DNA of 64,000 bases, from assembly GCA_019635415.1 (NCBI GenBank), contig JAHBZN010000003.1, positions 62,001 to 126,000 of the forward strand, given 5' to 3'. This DNA comes from Ramlibacter sp. GTDB lineage: Bacteria; Pseudomonadota; Gammaproteobacteria; Burkholderiales; Burkholderiaceae_C. The notes beneath the pieces were generated by a model. That model was not told the DNA's origin. It worked only from the letters and a program-made list of their open reading frames with translations, and made no database searches. Positions 25,452-34,541 of the stretch are shown here, piece after piece. Made by a program: the position numbers and the translations under genes. Numbering within the stretch: position 1 is the first letter of the stretch; every line of letters begins with the position of its first letter.

Positions 25452-25922
25452 TCACACGCGAGGCAGGGGGAAGCCCGCAAACTCCTTGATGGTCTGCAAC
25501 TCGATGTTGGTCACGATCTTCTCCACGCCCAGCGCCGGGTCGTCGAGCCAGGCACTGATCAGCGCGTGGTAGCGCGGCAGGTCCGGGCAGGCCACGCGCA
25601 CCAGGTAGTCGTAGCGGCCGCTCACCACATAGCAGGCCATCACCTCGGGGGTGGCGGCCATGCGCTGCTCGAAGCCACGCACGATGGCCTGGCGCTGGTC
25701 CTTGAGTGCGATCTCGGCGAACACCGAAATCTGCTCCCCCAGCGCGCTGCGGCTGACCAGCGCGCGATAGCCTTCGATCACCCCGATCGATTCGAGCCGG
25801 CGCACCCGGTTGAGCGTGGCGCGGGCCGACAGGTGGATGGCTTCGGACAGCGCCTGGACGGTGGTGCGGCCATCGCGCTGCAGCAGATCCAGCAACAGCA
25901 GGTCCGCGCGGTCCAGCTCCAT
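25452..25922 (-). CDS. Lrp/AsnC-family transcriptional regulator
   Basis: 156 residues: an N-terminal helix-turn-helix at about 5-60 (LLLLDLLQRDGRTTVQALSE, then LSARATLNRVRRLE) and a C-terminal RAM/AsnC ligand domain at about 66-150 (VMACYVVSGRYDYLVRVACP). The probable job is sensing arginine, ornithine or a related amino acid to control the downstream rocD-amidinotransferase fusion, whose promoter carries two near-identical palindromes. It follows lptE by 14 bp on the same strand without a strong Shine-Dalgarno, so it may be partly cotranscribed from the lptE operon. Confidence 0.92.
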   Translation of the reverse strand: MELDRADLLLLDLLQRDGRTTVQALSEAIHLSARATLNRVRRLESIGVIEGYRALVSRSALGEQISVFAEIALKDQRQAIVRGFEQRMAATPEVMACYVVSGRYDYLVRVACPDLPRYHALISAWLDDPALGVEKIVTNIELQTIKEFAGFPLPRV

Positions 25923-25936
25923 GGCGAGGCCGGGTG

Positions 25937-26428
25937 TCAGACCGCCCGCACCGCGGCCAGCCGCCGCATGAGCTGCTGGACGATGTCGGTCTGCATGTCG
26001 CGGTACAGCAGGGCCTCTTCCGCTTCCTTGGCCAGCACCGCCGATTCGCTGAAGCTGATGTCGCGCTGCTGCAGGATTTCGGTCGAGGGAATCAGCTCCT
26101 TGCCGTCGCGCCCGCGCAGCTTGAACCGGAAACGCAGGCGCAGCTGGAACTCGCGCACCTCGCCCGACGAATTCAGGCCCACGACCACCTTCTCGCGCTG
26201 CTCCTGCAGCACGTCCAGCAGCACCTGGGCGCTGTCGATCTGCGCCGGGGCCACCACCCTGACCTTACCGCCCGAGGCCATGCTGCGCCGCAGTTCATGG
26301 CCCAGCGCCGAGCTGTCCGCCGCGCCAATGTAGATCGAGTCGAAGGCAAAGTCGGGCGCCTGGCGCAGCTGGAAGCCGCAGGCGGCCAGCGCCCCGGGCG
26401 CCGCCAGGATGAGGAGCCGCCGGCGCAT
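25937..26428 (-). CDS. lptE: LPS-assembly lipoprotein LptE
   Basis: 163-residue outer-membrane lipoprotein that plugs and assists LptD in inserting lipopolysaccharide. Lipobox LAAC (Cys17) follows a short signal (MRRRLLILAAPGALAACGFQ), and the mature protein begins CGFQLR, the family hallmark. C-terminal YRDMQTDIVQQLMRRL is typical. It starts 2 bp after the leuS stop, the common leuS-lptE arrangement. Downstream holA is displaced by an inserted block. Confidence 0.93.
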   Translation of the reverse strand: MRRRLLILAAPGALAACGFQLRQAPDFAFDSIYIGAADSSALGHELRRSMASGGKVRVVAPAQIDSAQVLLDVLQEQREKVVVGLNSSGEVREFQLRLRFRFKLRGRDGKELIPSTEILQQRDISFSESAVLAKEAEEALLYRDMQTDIVQQLMRRLAAVRAV

Positions 26429-26430
26429 GC

Positions 26431-29082
26431 TCAGACCACCACGTTGACCAGGCGCCCCGGCACCACGATCACCTTCTTGGCCGGCGCCCCGTCCGCCTGC
26501 TTGAGGAAGGCCTCGCTGGCGAGGGCGATCTTTTCGATCTGGGCCTTGTCGGCCGTGGCCGGCACCTGGATCGCGCCGCGCAGCTTGCCATTGACCTGCA
26601 GCATGAGCTCGACCTCGTCCTGCTGCAAGGCGGTGTCATCGACCTTCGGCCAGGGCGCGTCGAGCAGATCGCCCTGCTGCGCTGCGTAACCCAGCGCCTG
26701 CCAGAGCGCATGCGCGATGTGTGGCGTGACCGGGTAGAGCACGCGCAGCAGGATGCCAAAGCCCTCGCGCACCGCCGCCGCGTCGCCCGCGGCCGAGCCC
26801 TTGAAGGCTTCCAGCGCATTCAACAGCTTCATCGCACCCGAGACCACGGTGTTGTACTGCATGCGCTGGTAGTCGTAGTCCACCTGGCGCAGCAGCGTGT
26901 GGATTTCGAAGCGCAAGGCCGCGGCTTCCTTGCCAAATGAGGCTGCAGCCCCCGCCGGATGGCCACTTCCTGCTACATTTTCAGTAGCAACCCTGGCGCC
27001 AAAGTTCCACACGCGCCGCAGGAATCGGTAGCTGCCTTCCAGCGCGGCGTCGTTCCATTCGAGGGTGGCCTCCGGCGGCGCCGTGAACATGGTGTACAGC
27101 CGGGCCGTGTCGGCACCGTACTTCTCGATCAGCTCCTGCGGGTCCACGCCGTTGTTCTTGGACTTGGACATGGTGGTCCAGCCTTCGTACAGCACCGGCT
27201 CGCCGTCCGCCTTCGCGGTGGCGGAGATGACCTTGGCATGCTCGTCGCGGACGATGTCCAGCTCATGCGCCCAGAAATACTGCTTGCCGGTGGTGGTGCG
27301 GGAGAACGCCTCGTTGAGCACCATGCCCTGCGTGAGCAGCTTGGTGAAGGGCTCGTCCACCTTGACGAGGTCCAGATCACGCATCACCTTGGTCCAGAAG
27401 CGCGCGTACAGCAGGTGCAGGATGGCGTGCTCGATGCCCCCGATGTACTGGTCCATGGGCATCCAGTAGCCCGCGCCCCCGGCCACCATGGCTTGCTCAT
27501 TGGCTGGATCGCAGTAGCGCATGAAGTACCAGGACGAATCGACGAAGGTGTCCATGGTGTCGGTTTCACGGCGCGCATCCTTGCCGCAGACGGGACACTG
27601 GCAGGCCAGGAAATCCTCACGCTTGTTCAGCGGGTTGCCGGAGCCGTCGGGCACGCAGTCCTGCGGCAGCACCACCGGCAGGTCCTTCTCGGGCACGGGC
27701 ACGGCGCCGTGCTCGGGGCAGTGGATGATGGGAATGGGCGTGCCCCAGTAGCGCTGGCGGCTCACGCCCCAGTCGCGCAGACGCCAGGTGGTCTTCTTCT
27801 CGCCCAGGCCCTTTTGCTGCAGGGCATGCGCCACGGCGATGACCGCCTCCTGGTAGCCAAAGCCGCTGTAGATGTCGGAGTTGATGGTCACGCCGCGCTG
27901 CTTGTCGGCATACCACTCCTGCCAGCGGTCGTAGTCATAGTGCTCGCCGTCCACGTGCACCACCTGCATGATGGGCAGGCTGTATTTCTTGGCGAAGGCG
28001 AAGTCGCGCTCGTCATGCGCGGGCACGCCCATCACGGCGCCGTCGCCATAGCTCATGAGCACGTAGTTGCCAACCCAGACCTCGACCTGCTCGCCGGTCA
28101 GCGGGTGGCGCACGTGCAGGCCCGTGGGCATGCCCTCCTTTTCGCGCAGCGCCAGCTCGGCCTCGGTGGTGCCGCCCTTCTTGCAGTCCTCGATGAACTG
28201 CGCCAGCGCGGGGTTGCCGGCCGCCGCGTGCGCGGCAATCGGATGTTCCGGGGCCACCGCACAGAAGGTCACCCCCATGATGGTGTCGGCGCGCGTGGTG
28301 AACACGTACATGCGCCCACCACCGATCAGTTCGCCGTCGGCACCACGGATCTCGTGCGGGAAGGCGAAGCGCACGCCCTCGCTCTTGCCGATCCAGTTTT
28401 CCTGCATCAGCTTGACGCGCTCGGGCCAGCCGGGCAGTTGCGTGCTCACGTGGTCCAGCAGCTCGTCGGCGTAATCGGTGATCTTCAGGTAGTAGCCGGG
28501 GATTTCACGCTTCTCCACGACCGCACCGGTGCGCCACCCCTTGCCGTCGATCACCTGCTCGTTGGCCAGCACGGTCTGGTCCACCGGGTCCCAGTTGACG
28601 AGCTGGGTCTTGCGGTAGGCCACGCCCTTTTCCAGCATCTTCAGGAACAGCCACTGGTTCCACTTGTAGTAGCCCGGGTCGCAGGTGGCCACTTCGCGGC
28701 TCCAGTCGATGGCCAGCCCCATCGCCTGCATCTGCTTTTTCATGTAGGCGATGTTGTCGTAGGTCCACTTCGCCGGGGGCACGCCGTTCTTGATGGCGGC
28801 GTTCTCGGCCGGCAGGCCGAAGGCATCCCAGCCCATGGGCATGAGCACGTTGTAGCCGCTCATGCGCAGGTGGCGCGCCAGCATGTCATTGATGGTGTAG
28901 TTGCGCACGTGGCCCATGTGCAGCTTGCCGCTCGGGTAGGGCAGCATGGAACAGGCATAGAACTTCTTTTTCGGCTGGCCGGAGGCGTCCAGCGCGTGCT
29001 CGGTCACACGGTAGGCGTCACGGGCATTCCAGTCGGCGTGCGCGGCGCGCTCCACCTCGATGTGGTTGTACTTCTCTTGCAT
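26431..29082 (-). CDS. leuS: Leucyl-tRNA synthetase
   Basis: 883-residue class I aminoacyl-tRNA synthetase charging tRNA-Leu. It begins [24 protein letters not shown] is present as KLHMGHVRN after [12 protein letters not shown] and KMSKS as [13 protein letters not shown]. The CP1 editing domain lies between them ([20 protein letters not shown]). Length is normal. Residues about 698-717 ([19 protein letters not shown]), between the RVWNF helix and the anticodon-binding helices, are encoded by a dispersed-repeat copy. Start at 29082 chosen by family N-terminus; the Shine-Dalgarno is weak and an upstream TTG is unlikely. Confidence 0.97.
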   Translation of the reverse strand: MQEKYNHIEVERAAHADWNARDAYRVTEHALDASGQPKKKFYACSMLPYPSGKLHMGHVRNYTINDMLARHLRMSGYNVLMPMGWDAFGLPAENAAIKNGVPPAKWTYDNIAYMKKQMQAMGLAIDWSREVATCDPGYYKWNQWLFLKMLEKGVAYRKTQLVNWDPVDQTVLANEQVIDGKGWRTGAVVEKREIPGYYLKITDYADELLDHVSTQLPGWPERVKLMQENWIGKSEGVRFAFPHEIRGADGELIGGGRMYVFTTRADTIMGVTFCAVAPEHPIAAHAAAGNPALAQFIEDCKKGGTTEAELALREKEGMPTGLHVRHPLTGEQVEVWVGNYVLMSYGDGAVMGVPAHDERDFAFAKKYSLPIMQVVHVDGEHYDYDRWQEWYADKQRGVTINSDIYSGFGYQEAVIAVAHALQQKGLGEKKTTWRLRDWGVSRQRYWGTPIPIIHCPEHGAVPVPEKDLPVVLPQDCVPDGSGNPLNKREDFLACQCPVCGKDARRETDTMDTFVDSSWYFMRYCDPANEQAMVAGGAGYWMPMDQYIGGIEHAILHLLYARFWTKVMRDLDLVKVDEPFTKLLTQGMVLNEAFSRTTTGKQYFWAHELDIVRDEHAKVISATAKADGEPVLYEGWTTMSKSKNNGVDPQELIEKYGADTARLYTMFTAPPEATLEWNDAALEGSYRFLRRVWNFGARVATENVAGSGHPAGAAASFGKEAAALRFEIHTLLRQVDYDYQRMQYNTVVSGAMKLLNALEAFKGSAAGDAAAVREGFGILLRVLYPVTPHIAHALWQALGYAAQQGDLLDAPWPKVDDTALQQDEVELMLQVNGKLRGAIQVPATADKAQIEKIALASEAFLKQADGAPAKKVIVVPGRLVNVVV
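26932..26990 (-). repeat. Dispersed ~60-bp repeat, copy E (inside leuS)
   Basis: Minus strand reads TTGCTACTGAAAATGTAGCA, GGAAGTGGCCATCCGGCGGG, GGCTGCAGCCTCATTTGGC. It is gap-free against copy A and very close in its second half (AAGTGGCCA, GGGCT-CAGCC-ATTTG-C). The start is a hairpin, TGCTAC...GTAGCA. It is translated as [20 protein letters not shown], resembling the virtual peptide of copy A. Confidence 0.75.
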
Positions 29083-29164
29083 GGATAGGGCTTGTCGCAA
29101 AGGGTTGGCAGCCGCAGGGGCCGCGCTGCACGGATTTTAGGCGCTGGCCAGCGTGGGGGCCATG

Positions 29165-29599
29165 TCAGCGTGCCGGGGCGGCCCCACCCGCCGGTTCGGC
29201 CACGAAACCGATGCGGCTCAGTCCGGCCTTTTGCGCCACGCCCATGACCTGCACCACCTTGCCGTACGGAACCCCTTCATCGGCGCGCAACTGCACCTCG
29301 GTGTCCGGGTTCCTGCCGGCGGTCTGCTCCAGGCGCCTGGCAAGCTCGGCCAGCGTCACGGGCTGGTCATTGAGGTAGGCCTGGCCGGCCTTGTCGACCA
29401 CCAGGGTCACGAAGCGCGGCGCTTCGCTCGCGGTGGCGGCGTCGGTGCGGGGCAGGTCCAGGCGGATCGAACTGGCCAGCAGCGGCGCCGTGATGATGAA
29501 GATCACCACCAGCACCAGCATCACGTCCACCAGCGGCGTGACGTTGATTTCGCTCATGGGCGCGTGCGCCGGTGTCCGCTCGAGCCGGCCAAATGCCAT
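29165..29599 (-). CDS. exbD: ExbD/TolR-family biopolymer transport protein
   Basis: 144-residue inner-membrane protein with one N-terminal span (LVDVMLVLVVIFIITAPLLA, residues 23-42, with the essential aspartate Asp25 in LVDVML) and a periplasmic domain ending SRIGFVAEP. It works with the ExbB encoded 1 bp upstream to couple proton motive force to TonB- or Tol-type energy transfer. No TonB gene is in this block. The pair lies between dapB and leuS, a frequent betaproteobacterial position. A second, separate ExbB-ExbD-ExbD set is at 49346-51075. Confidence 0.9.
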   Translation of the reverse strand: MAFGRLERTPAHAPMSEINVTPLVDVMLVLVVIFIITAPLLASSIRLDLPRTDAATASEAPRFVTLVVDKAGQAYLNDQPVTLAELARRLEQTAGRNPDTEVQLRADEGVPYGKVVQVMGVAQKAGLSRIGFVAEPAGGAAPAR

Positions 29600-29600
29600 G

Positions 29601-30266
29601 TCAGGACTCCGCGCCCGGCGCGCCCCCGGTCGGGTGGGCCAGCAGTTCGCGCAGGTCGCGTGCGAAGCCCTCCAGGTCGGCTTCGATGCGGCCGATCAGC
29701 CGGCCGTAGACGTTGTAGGCCAGTACCGCCGGGATGGCCACGGCCAGTCCGGCGGCCGTCATGATCAGCGCCTCCCCCACCGGGCCGGACACCTTGTCGA
29801 TGGTGATCAGTCCGGCACTGGCGATGCCCGTCAACGCGTGATAGATGCCCCAGACGGTGCCCAGCAGGCCGACGAAGGGGGCGGTGGATCCGACGGTGGC
29901 CAGCAGGACCTGGCCAAATTGCAGCTTGTCCAGCACACGGTGCAGGGCATCGCGCAGCAGCCGCGTGAGCTGCTGCGCGCGGTCGCCCGCGGCGGCCAGC
30001 GTGCCGGAGGCCTCGAGCCGGGTCGCGTCGATCAGGGGCAGCACCAGGGCCTCGCGGTCAAAGGCGGCCACGCGCTGGCGCGCGTCGTCCAGTGCGGGCG
30101 CTTGCCAGAAAGCGGCGGTGGACCGGGCCACGTCGAGGCCCGCACGCCGCAGCAGCCAGGCCTTCCAGAGGATCACCACCCAGCTGGCCACCGACATGAG
30201 CAGCAGCAGCAGCGCCACGCCACGGGTCAGGGCGTCGCCTTGCGTCAGCAGGTCCAGCGCGTTCAT
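29601..30266 (-). CDS. exbB: MotA/TolQ/ExbB proton channel family protein
   Basis: 221-residue inner-membrane protein with three spans: near residues 15-35, then LLATVGSTAPFVGLLGTVWG (about 121-140) and MTAAGLAVAIPAVLAYNVYG (about 169-188). The last two carry the ExbB signature including the conserved threonine. The start at 30266 (MNALDLLTQGDALTRGVALL) is fixed by family N-terminus. It sits 10 bp after dapB and 1 bp before exbD. Confidence 0.9.
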   Translation of the reverse strand: MNALDLLTQGDALTRGVALLLLLMSVASWVVILWKAWLLRRAGLDVARSTAAFWQAPALDDARQRVAAFDREALVLPLIDATRLEASGTLAAAGDRAQQLTRLLRDALHRVLDKLQFGQVLLATVGSTAPFVGLLGTVWGIYHALTGIASAGLITIDKVSGPVGEALIMTAAGLAVAIPAVLAYNVYGRLIGRIEADLEGFARDLRELLAHPTGGAPGAES

Positions 30267-30276
30267 GCGGCGCGGG

Positions 30277-31083
30277 TCAGCGCAGGCCCAGCACGTCGAA
30301 CATGTCGAACAGGCCCGAGCGGCGGCCGGCGAGGTAGCGCACCGCGCGCAGGCTGCCCTGGGCATAGTTGCTGCGGCTGGACGACTTGTGGGAGATCTCG
30401 ATGCGCTCCCCGGTGCCCGCGAACAGCACCGTGTGGTCCCCCACGATGTCGCCGCCCCGGATGGTGGCAAAGCCAATGGAAGAGGGGTCACGCTCACCGG
30501 TCACGCCTTCACGGGCGTAGACCGCGCAATCCTTCAGGTCGCGACCCAGCGCCCCCGCGATGACCTCGCCCATCTTGATCGCCGTGCCCGAGGGGGCATC
30601 GATCTTGTGGCGGTGATGGGCTTCGACAATCTCGATGTCGTAGCCCGTGGACAGGGCCTTGGCCGCCATTTCGAGCAGCTTGAGCGTGACATTGACCCCC
30701 ACGCTCATGTTGGGCGCAAACATCACGGCGATGTCCTTCGCGGCCTCGGCAATTTCGGCCTTCTGGGCATCGTTGAAACCGGTGGTGCCGATCACGAGGT
30801 TCACACCCAGTTCGCGGCACATGCGCAGATGCGCCAGGGTGCCTTCCGGCCGGGTGAAGTCGATCAGCACCTGGGCGCCCTGCAGGCCATCGCGCAGGTC
30901 GGCCGTCACGGCCACCCCGCTGTCCTGTCCCAGGAAGGCGCTCGCGTCCTGGCCGATGGCCGGGCTGCCGGGCAGGTCGAGCGCACCCGCCAGCACGCAG
31001 TCTCCGGAGGCGCGGACGGCCTCGATCAGCATGTGGCCCATGCGCCCTGACGCGCCTGCGATGGCGACTTGATGCAGGTCCAT
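30277..31083 (-). CDS. dapB: 4-hydroxy-tetrahydrodipicolinate reductase
   Basis: 268-residue cytosolic NAD(P)H-dependent reductase of lysine and diaminopimelate synthesis. The nucleotide loop is [17 protein letters not shown] (Gly10-Gly16); the substrate signature is [20 protein letters not shown], and [11 protein letters not shown] precedes it. Length is standard. It lies 9 bp after bamE and 10 bp before exbB in one leftward operon. Confidence 0.96.
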   Translation of the reverse strand: MDLHQVAIAGASGRMGHMLIEAVRASGDCVLAGALDLPGSPAIGQDASAFLGQDSGVAVTADLRDGLQGAQVLIDFTRPEGTLAHLRMCRELGVNLVIGTTGFNDAQKAEIAEAAKDIAVMFAPNMSVGVNVTLKLLEMAAKALSTGYDIEIVEAHHRHKIDAPSGTAIKMGEVIAGALGRDLKDCAVYAREGVTGERDPSSIGFATIRGGDIVGDHTVLFAGTGERIEISHKSSSRSNYAQGSLRAVRYLAGRRSGLFDMFDVLGLR

Positions 31084-31092
31084 CGGCAGGCC

Positions 31093-31647
31093 TCAGCGAC
31101 TGGCGGGTTCGAGCGGCGGGTAGCTGGCCGGCAGCGGCGCGTTGGCGAAAGCGTCGGCGCCGGCCACGGGAGCGGGCGATTTCGCCGCAAAAGCCTTGAG
31201 GCTGTCCTCGGACGCCTCGAGCACGGGCACCTTGGCGCCCGTCTTGCGGCGGTCCAGCGTGGCCACGAATTCGGCCTCGCTGGGCATGGTGTCGCCTTCG
31301 AAGCGATCCAGCACATCGCCCTTGAATAACACGGCGAGCTTGCGCTCCTGCCGGTCGACGCCCTGGCGCCGCAGCGTGAACACGTAGTCCCAGCGGTCGG
31401 CGTGGAACAGGCTGGTGAGCAAGGGGGTGCCGAGGATGTCGCGCACCTGGAGGCGGGTCATGCCGGGCTTGAGGGCCTCGACCTGTTCGCTGGACACGAA
31501 ATTGCCCTGCACCACCTCGATCTTGTAGGGCGTCAGATGGCCGGCAAAGCCGCGCGTGGCGCTGTCAAAGCTGCCGCAGGCCGCCAGCGCCGCGCAGGCG
31601 ACCGCGGTCACGCCCAGACTGGCGCGGCGAAGGAGGGATGCGGACAT
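31093..31647 (-). CDS. bamE: Outer membrane protein assembly factor BamE
   Basis: 184-residue lipoprotein of the BAM complex. The signal ends in lipobox LAAC (Cys25), and the SmpA/OmlA domain follows (YKIEVVQGNFVSSEQVEALK, GMTRLQVRDILGTPLL, FHADRWDYVF). A C-terminal extension of about 60 residues, rich in Ala and Pro, is longer than in E. coli BamE (113 residues) but common in betaproteobacteria. Divergent from fur over an 84-bp spacer, as in many relatives. Confidence 0.94.
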   Translation of the reverse strand: MSASLLRRASLGVTAVACAALAACGSFDSATRGFAGHLTPYKIEVVQGNFVSSEQVEALKPGMTRLQVRDILGTPLLTSLFHADRWDYVFTLRRQGVDRQERKLAVLFKGDVLDRFEGDTMPSEAEFVATLDRRKTGAKVPVLEASEDSLKAFAAKSPAPVAGADAFANAPLPASYPPLEPASR

Positions 31648-31731
31648 GGGTCAGGGGGTAGCGATATGATCGGGCCATTGTAGCGGCTTGGTCCCGGCCG
31701 GCAGCCTCGTCCCACCGCAGGAAACACGCGC

Positions 31732-32151
31732 ATGTCCAACATCGATGAACTCAAGAGCACCGGGCTCAAGGCCACGTTGCCGCGCCTGAAAATCCTGGAC
31801 GTGTTCCAGAAGGGCGGACAGCGCCACATGACGGCCGAGGACGTGTTCCGGGTACTGCTCGACGAGCGCTCCGATGTGGGTCTGGCCACGGTGTACCGCG
31901 TGCTGACCCAGTTCGAGCAGGCCGGCATCCTCAGCCGCAGCCATTTCGAGAGCGGCAAGGCGGTCTATGAACTCAATGAAGGCCAGCACCACGACCATCT
32001 GGTCTGCACATCGTGCGGCCGGGTCGAGGAGTTCTACGACGCCGAAATTGAAAAACGGCAGCAGGTCGTGGCCAAGGCCAAGGGCTGGATCCTGCAGGAC
32101 CACGCGATGTCGCTCTACGGCCTCTGCGCCAACTGCGCGCCGGCCCGGTAA
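31732..32151 (+). CDS. fur: Ferric uptake regulator Fur
   Basis: 139-residue iron-responsive repressor. Winged-helix DNA-binding half ([40 protein letters not shown]) and dimerisation half with the regulatory metal ligands GQHHDHLVC; structural zinc cysteines are Cys92 and Cys95 (CTSC) and the CANC pair near the end. GCAGGAAAC precedes the ATG. I see no convincing Fur box in the bamE-fur spacer. Confidence 0.97.
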   Translation: MSNIDELKSTGLKATLPRLKILDVFQKGGQRHMTAEDVFRVLLDERSDVGLATVYRVLTQFEQAGILSRSHFESGKAVYELNEGQHHDHLVCTSCGRVEEFYDAEIEKRQQVVAKAKGWILQDHAMSLYGLCANCAPAR

Positions 32152-32173
32152 GCTCCCTCCAGCGCCGCGCGCT

Positions 32174-33133
32174 TCAGTGGCCGTCGGGGTTCTGCTCCAT
32201 GGCCTTGCGGTGGCGCTCCACGAAATCCTGATAGGTGTCCACGCCACGCAGTTGCAGGATGGTGTTGCGCACGGCAGCTTCCACCAGCACGGCGATGTTG
32301 CGCCCCGCCACCACCTGGATCACCGCCTTGCGCACCGGGATGCCCAGCACATCCTGCGTCAGCGGCTCATAGGGCATGCGCTCGTAGTCGCGCTCCAGCG
32401 TCTCGCGTCGCACCAGATGCACGATCAGCTTGAGGCGCATCTTGCGCCGTACCGCGGTCTCGCCAAAGATCGCCCGGATGTCCAGCAGGCCGATGCCGCG
32501 CACCTCGAGCAGGTTCTGCAGCAGCTCGGGGCAGCGCCCCTCGATGGTGGTCTGGTTGATGCGGTACAGGTCCACCGCATCGTCGGCCACAAGGCCGTTG
32601 CCGCGTGAAATCAGCTCCAGCCCCAACTCGCTCTTGCCCAGACCCGACTCGCCGGTGATCATGACCCCCAGCCCGAGGATGTCCATGAACACCCCGTGCA
32701 TCGAGGTCCGGTCGGCAAAGTGCTTGGACAGGTAGGCGCGCAGCACGTCGATCACGAAAGCCGACGACTCGTGCGTGGCAAACATGGGGATCTGCGCCCG
32801 CTCGCACATGGACATCAGCGCATCGGGCGCCGACTGGCCATCGGCCAGGATCAGCACCGGAGGCTCCAGCGTGACGATGCGGGCGATGCGGCGCGCGCAA
32901 TCGTCTGGCGTGGCGTTGGTCAGGTAGGCCACCTCGCGTTCGCCGAGGATCTGCACCCGGTAGGGATGGATGTAGTTGAGGTAGCCCACCAGGTCCGCAC
33001 CGGACCGGGCCGCCCGAATGGCCACCTCGTCAAACCGCCGCTCCGACGCCCCCAGCCCCGCGATCCACTCCCAGCGCAGCTGGGCACGATGGTCCTCGAA
33101 CAGGACGTCGGCGCTGACGACGGTGGGTTTCAT
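32174..33133 (-). CDS. hprK: HPr kinase/phosphorylase
   Basis: 319-residue bifunctional enzyme that phosphorylates HPr at serine. The C-terminal catalytic domain has Walker A GESGLGKS (161-168) and the HprK motif [15 protein letters not shown], with [20 protein letters not shown] after it. In proteobacteria without full sugar PTS it acts on the nitrogen-PTS HPr; PtsN is encoded 94 bp upstream and HPF beyond that, the usual cluster. The spacer 33134-33227 holds nothing recognisable. Confidence 0.95.
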   Translation of the reverse strand: MKPTVVSADVLFEDHRAQLRWEWIAGLGASERRFDEVAIRAARSGADLVGYLNYIHPYRVQILGEREVAYLTNATPDDCARRIARIVTLEPPVLILADGQSAPDALMSMCERAQIPMFATHESSAFVIDVLRAYLSKHFADRTSMHGVFMDILGLGVMITGESGLGKSELGLELISRGNGLVADDAVDLYRINQTTIEGRCPELLQNLLEVRGIGLLDIRAIFGETAVRRKMRLKLIVHLVRRETLERDYERMPYEPLTQDVLGIPVRKAVIQVVAGRNIAVLVEAAVRNTILQLRGVDTYQDFVERHRKAMEQNPDGH

Positions 33134-33227
33134 GACGTGGCCTTCACGCCCGGGCGCCCACGGCGGCCGGCATCTGCATCAGGAAGGGGGTTGCCGCGCC
33201 AGGCTGTCACGCGGCACGCACAGCAGT

Positions 33228-33695
33228 TCAGGCGGGCTGGGCGGACTGCCATGTGGCGATGGTGTTGTGCAGCAGCGCTGCATCCGTCGTCGCCTTGATT
33301 TTTTCGCGCAGCGGCGCATCGCTGAGCAGCTCCGCGATTTCCGAGAGGATTTCCAGGTGCTTCTGGGTGGCGGCTTCAGGGACCAGCAGGAAGATTAGCA
33401 GACCCACGGGCTGCTCGTCGGGCGCATCGAACCCGATCGGCTGGGCCAGTCTGAAGACGGCGGCCATCGGCGCCTTGAGGCCCTTGATCCGCCCGTGAGG
33501 GATCGCGACGCCGTGCCCCAGGCCCGTGGACCCCAGGCGCTCACGCGCGAACAGGCTGTCGGTGATCAGCGCACGGCTCAGGCCATACAGGTTCTCAAAC
33601 AGCAGGCCGGCTTCTTCAAAAGCACGCTTCTTGCTGGTGGCATCGACGCTCACCAGAACTTGAGCGGCAGGCAGGATGGACGCGAGACGGTTCAT
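33228..33695 (-). CDS. ptsN: Nitrogen-PTS EIIA component PtsN
   Basis: 155-residue EIIA-Ntr, the final phosphoacceptor of the regulatory PTS, affecting potassium and nitrogen/carbon balance. The phosphorylated histidine is His67 in GHGVAIPHGRIKGL, and LIFLLVPEAATQKHLEILSE is typical. The ATG at 33695 is only about 12 bp from a CATAAT box, so the leader is very short and lacks a Shine-Dalgarno. A terminator after hpf (33778-33802) and this promoter make ptsN-hprK a unit separate from hpf. Confidence 0.95.
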   Translation of the reverse strand: MNRLASILPAAQVLVSVDATSKKRAFEEAGLLFENLYGLSRALITDSLFARERLGSTGLGHGVAIPHGRIKGLKAPMAAVFRLAQPIGFDAPDEQPVGLLIFLLVPEAATQKHLEILSEIAELLSDAPLREKIKATTDAALLHNTIATWQSAQPA

Positions 33696-33707
33696 GGTCG
33701 GGTCACG

Positions 33708-33735
33708 ATTATGCACCCCCGGGGGTGCAGTGCAA
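33708..33735 (-). promoter_or_regulatory. ptsN promoter with an 18-bp perfect palindrome in the spacer
   Basis: Minus strand: TTGCAC (33735-33730), 16 bp, CATAAT (33713-33708). The spacer is filled by TGCACCCCCGGGGGTGCA (33712-33729), a perfect palindrome overlapping the first bases of the -10. A repressor or MerR-like activator could bind there, or the transcript-side hairpin could act. Predicted start lies about 6 nt before the ptsN ATG. Confidence 0.5.
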
Positions 33736-33777
33736 CAAATTGTGTAACAGCGGTGACCGGACCGGCCGCGAGGCAAC

Positions 33778-33802
33778 AAAAAGCCGCCGGCAGGGCGGCG
33801 GC
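33778..33802 (-). terminator. Rho-independent terminator after hpf
   Basis: On the minus strand GCCGCC (33802-33797), an 8-nt loop, GGCGGC (33788-33783), then TTTTTG (33782-33777). It begins 24 bp past the hpf stop and separates hpf from ptsN. Confidence 0.7.
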
Positions 33803-33825
33803 TGGCGGCACACGACGGGCGTGTC

Positions 33826-34155
33826 TCACATCAGGCGTTTGCTGGCACTGTGATGGTGGTCCTGCAACCGGTCCTTGTGGCGCACGACCTGACGATCGAG
33901 CTTGTCGACGAGGTCATCGACGGCAGCGTACAGGTCGGCGTGGGAGCTTTCCGCGAAGAGGTCGCTACCCTTGACGTGTATGTTGCACTCCGCGCGTTGT
34001 CGTCGCTCTTTTTCCTTCTGTTTCTCCACTGTCAGCAGCACCTTGATGTCCACCACCTGGTCAAAGTGCCGGGTAATCCGATCGAGCTTGGTCTTGACGT
34101 AACTGTTCAATGCAGGGGTGATTTCGAGATGATGACCGCTGATCGTCAAATTCAT
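33826..34155 (-). CDS. hpf: Ribosome hibernation promoting factor (short HPF)
   Basis: 109-residue ribosome-binding protein that promotes 100S dimers in stationary phase. [20 protein letters not shown] is the family start, and [20 protein letters not shown] and [13 protein letters not shown] follow. It is the short type without a C-terminal dimerisation domain. An AGGAGGC-like site precedes the ATG. In many relatives rpoN lies directly upstream; here it does not. Confidence 0.95.
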   Translation of the reverse strand: MNLTISGHHLEITPALNSYVKTKLDRITRHFDQVVDIKVLLTVEKQKEKERRQRAECNIHVKGSDLFAESSHADLYAAVDDLVDKLDRQVVRHKDRLQDHHHSASKRLM

Positions 34156-34541
34156 GAGTAGCCTCCTGGTCGCTCTGGGTTGATACGGGCCGCCCCTGAC
34201 GGTCGGACGGCCTGCGGACTTGGATTCATTGAAGGTCAAACCACTATGCGCCCGTTGCCTCTGAAAAGCAACGGGGTTTCCGGCGCATCAGGCATCCAAT
34301 CGCAACCGTTCGCAAATGACGGTCGCAAGTGGTTGAAAAGCTTGGCCTTTTCATACCCGCCACCGCCTGGCGTCCGATTGCCAGAGCGCATCGCAGGGTT
34401 TCTGGACCCGGTGAACCCGCGCGATGCAACGAAGCGCAGGTCGTCAGGCATCGGGCTTGCTACAGTGCTCACAGGGAGTTTCGCGGGATACCTGAAGCTG
34501 TTTCGGCAGGATCACGACCACTCGTCCAGGAGTTCCATCAC
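34156..34541. other. Gene-free interval between hpf and an exported protein gene
   Basis: 386 bp with no supported coding sequence; open frames in it have no family features. It contains a strong hairpin, CCCGTTGC (34251-34258) with GCAACGGG (34268-34275), 9-nt loop, about 100 bp upstream of hpf on the hpf side. It must also carry the promoters of hpf (leftward) and of the exported protein gene (rightward). Confidence 0.5.

Noticed and set aside
26959..29088. 709-codon open frame on the plus strand opposite leuS
   Set aside because: Antisense shadow of a GC-rich gene; composition is His/Val/Gly-rich with no motifs, and leuS is certain.
31648..31731. Fur box in the bamE-fur spacer
   Set aside because: No 19-bp AT-rich inverted repeat of the Fur type is present.
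34439..34490. Another copy of the dispersed repeat (CTTGCTACAGTGCTCACAGG)
   Set aside because: Only the first few bases agree; the AAGTG-CC and GGGCTACAGCC parts are absent.
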